Assembly: GCA_905210875.1 (NCBI GenBank)
Contig: CAJLYN010000098.1
Span: 1 to 7,579, forward strand
Length of the DNA: 7,579 nt
Source of the DNA: an uncultured Bacteroides sp.
GTDB taxonomy: Bacteria > Bacteroidota > Bacteroidia > Bacteroidales > UBA11471
Direction of reading: 5' to 3'
Position numbers and translations under genes: made by a program. The notes under the pieces are model-generated. The model saw only the letters and a program-made list of their open reading frames with translations. It was not told the DNA's origin and made no database searches. Positions 6,163-7,579 of the stretch are shown here, in pieces. Position 1 is the stretch's first letter. Every line of letters begins with the position of its first letter.

Positions 6163-6231
6163 ATGGGGCACCCAGACAAGCTTAAAGCGCCGGTTGGCTC
6201 GATTAAAACTCATACGAATTTTCTGCCATGA
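6163..6231 (+). CDS. Possible 22-codon upstream ORF overlapping the GH115 start
   Basis: An ATG at 6163 opens a 22-residue frame (MGHPDKLKAPVG...) that ends at TGA 6229-6231, overlapping the GH115 ATG as ATGA. It is preceded by an A-rich stretch (AATAATACACAACC), a plausible initiation context in Bacteroidota, which do not rely on Shine-Dalgarno pairing. The peptide is basic and polar with no recognised motif. If translated, it could couple or attenuate translation of the enzyme gene; it may equally be a chance frame. Confidence 0.25.
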   Translation: MGHPDKLKAPVGSIKTHTNFLP

Positions 6232-7579
6232 AAAAACATCTTCTGACCCTTCTTCTCTGCTTATTAACCATTCGTGGCGGTGCCGAATCATTTACATTCA
6301 CCCCCGAAGGGCATCCTCTCTCTATATATGTCAATGAAGATGCTCCATCGGTCGTACAATGCGCCCTTGCGATGTTCAAAGACGACTACCGTCAGCTCTT
6401 CGGCTCAACAGTCGAAGCGGGCGACAGCCTCCACGCCGATATCGTTGTCGTGTGCCGGCCCGACGGGGAATGGGAAGAATTCACCCTCACGGTATCGAAC
6501 GATGGACGGATGCTTGTCGAGGGCAGCGACCCGCGCGGCACTGCCTACGGCATACTCGAACTCTCCCGCCTCATCGGCATCTCGCCCTGGGTATGGTGGG
6601 CCGATGTTGTCGCCCAAAAGCGCAAGGACTACACCTTGCCCGCCGGCTATCGCAACCGTCAGAAACCATCGGTACAGTATCGGGGCATCTTCCTCAACGA
6701 CGAAGACTACGGACTGAACCCCTGGAGCTGGAAGACTCATGAGCCGGAATCGGACAAGGGCGAGATAGGTCCTCGTACACACGAACGCATTTTCCAACTG
6801 CTGCTACGCCTGCGGGCCAATATGCTGCTGCCGGCCATGCACGATTGCAGTGTACCATTCTACATGGTCGAGGGCAACAAGGAGATGGCCGAGAAGTACC
6901 AAATTGTCATGGCCACCTCGCACTGTGAGCCACTGATGCGCAACAACGTAGGCGAGTGGGACAGCAACCGGCGCGGACGCTACAACTACCTTTCCAACCG
7001 TGACTCTGTGCTGGCATACTGGAAGGAACGACTGGCCGAAGTAGGGAAAGCCGAGAACATCTACACCATAGGCATGCGCGGCATACACGACGGGAAAATG
7101 GAGGGGTGCAAAAGCATACGAGACATGGCCCTGGTCATGCCACAGGTTATCGCCGACCAGCGACAGCTGCTCGCCCACTATGTCGACTCACCGACCAACC
7201 GAGTGCCGCAGGTGTTCTTTCCCTACAAAGAATTGCTCGACGTGTATGAAGCGGGTATCGACCTGCCCGACGATGTAACGCTCATGTGGTGCGACGACAA
7301 CTACGGGCACATCACCCGGCTGAGCAACGCCGAAGAGCGTCGCCGTAAAGGCGGTTCGGGTATCTACTACCACATTTCCTACTGGGGACGCCCCCACTCC
7401 TACCTGTGGCTATGCACAACGGCTCCGGCCCAAATCTACTACGAAATGCGCCGGGCATGGGACCATGGAGCCCGCAAGATATGGGCCCTCAACGTGGGCG
7501 ACATAAAACCGGCCGAATACGACATCGAGTTTTTCATGGATATGGCCTGGAACATCGATGCCATTACGCCCGACAATAT
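6228..7579 (+). CDS. GH115 xylan alpha-1,2-glucuronidase, 3' end cut by window
   Basis: The frame opens at ATG 6228 and stays open for 450 codons to the window edge. No stop is present, so it is partial; GH115 enzymes usually have 800 or more residues. Residues 1-20 are an export signal (MKKHLLTLLLCLL, likely cleaved after GGA). Residues 22-110 form the small N-terminal domain, with RGTAYGILELSRLIGISPWVW leading into the (beta/alpha)8 catalytic region. Family landmarks are RGIFLNDED (152-160), LRANMLLPAMH (195-205), YTIGMRGIHDG (279-289), MWCDDNYGHITR (353-364), EERRRKGGSGIYYHISYWGRP (about 369-389) and WALNVGDIKP. GH115 enzymes release (4-O-methyl-)glucuronic acid from internal and terminal xylose of glucuronoxylan, usually in the periplasm or at the cell surface. 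A long structured leader precedes it. The family is certain; substrate range is inferred. Confidence 0.93.
   Translation, partial: MKKHLLTLLLCLLTIRGGAESFTFTPEGHPLSIYVNEDAPSVVQCALAMFKDDYRQLFGSTVEAGDSLHADIVVVCRPDGEWEEFTLTVSNDGRMLVEGSDPRGTAYGILELSRLIGISPWVWWADVVAQKRKDYTLPAGYRNRQKPSVQYRGIFLNDEDYGLNPWSWKTHEPESDKGEIGPRTHERIFQLLLRLRANMLLPAMHDCSVPFYMVEGNKEMAEKYQIVMATSHCEPLMRNNVGEWDSNRRGRYNYLSNRDSVLAYWKERLAEVGKAENIYTIGMRGIHDGKMEGCKSIRDMALVMPQVIADQRQLLAHYVDSPTNRVPQVFFPYKELLDVYEAGIDLPDDVTLMWCDDNYGHITRLSNAEERRRKGGSGIYYHISYWGRPHSYLWLCTTAPAQIYYEMRRAWDHGARKIWALNVGDIKPAEYDIEFFMDMAWNIDAITPDN

Overview
The window looks like chromosomal DNA from a gut-type member of the Bacteroidales (phylum Bacteroidota). The evidence is the promoter style: -7 elements of the TAnnTTTG form stand before most transcription units, with a near-perfect -33/-7 pair before the tRNA gene. 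Start codons also lack Shine-Dalgarno sequences, and the protein families (CvfB-like S1 protein, DUF3298 lipoprotein, PL9 lyase with a Por-like tail, GH115) are typical of the group. Genus cannot be fixed from sequence alone; a Barnesiella/Coprobacter/Bacteroides-like gut organism is an inference.

Left part (1-3300): a minus-strand CvfB-like S1 RNA-binding protein diverges from a plus-strand three-gene unit. That unit encodes a DUF3298-type lipoprotein, the 16S rRNA m7G methyltransferase RsmG and a glyoxalase II-like metallo-hydrolase. Gaps of 14 and 12 nt imply one transcript, ending at a strong hairpin terminator (3242-3272).

Middle part (3301-5615): two minus-strand genes. The first is a secreted PL9-type pectate lyase with its calcium-site aspartates and candidate catalytic lysine in place, plus a C-terminal domain resembling a type A Por sorting domain. 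The second is a uracil-DNA glycosylase superfamily protein closest to the family 6 (HDG) type.

Right part (5616-7579): a single tRNA-Asp(GTC) gene with its own consensus promoter and terminator, then about 180 bp of AT-rich DNA without a gene. After that comes a promoter with a structured ~120-nt leader, and the 5' two-thirds or so of a secreted GH115 xylan alpha-1,2-glucuronidase that runs off the window edge and so has no stop codon here.

The window is mostly housekeeping genes with two plant cell-wall (pectin, glucuronoxylan) enzymes standing outside any visible SusC/SusD locus. No mobile element, CRISPR array, phage gene or clearly new multi-gene system was found. The least ordinary signal is the GH115 leader, which has two mutually exclusive hairpins and a 22-codon upstream ORF overlapping the gene start by ATGA.
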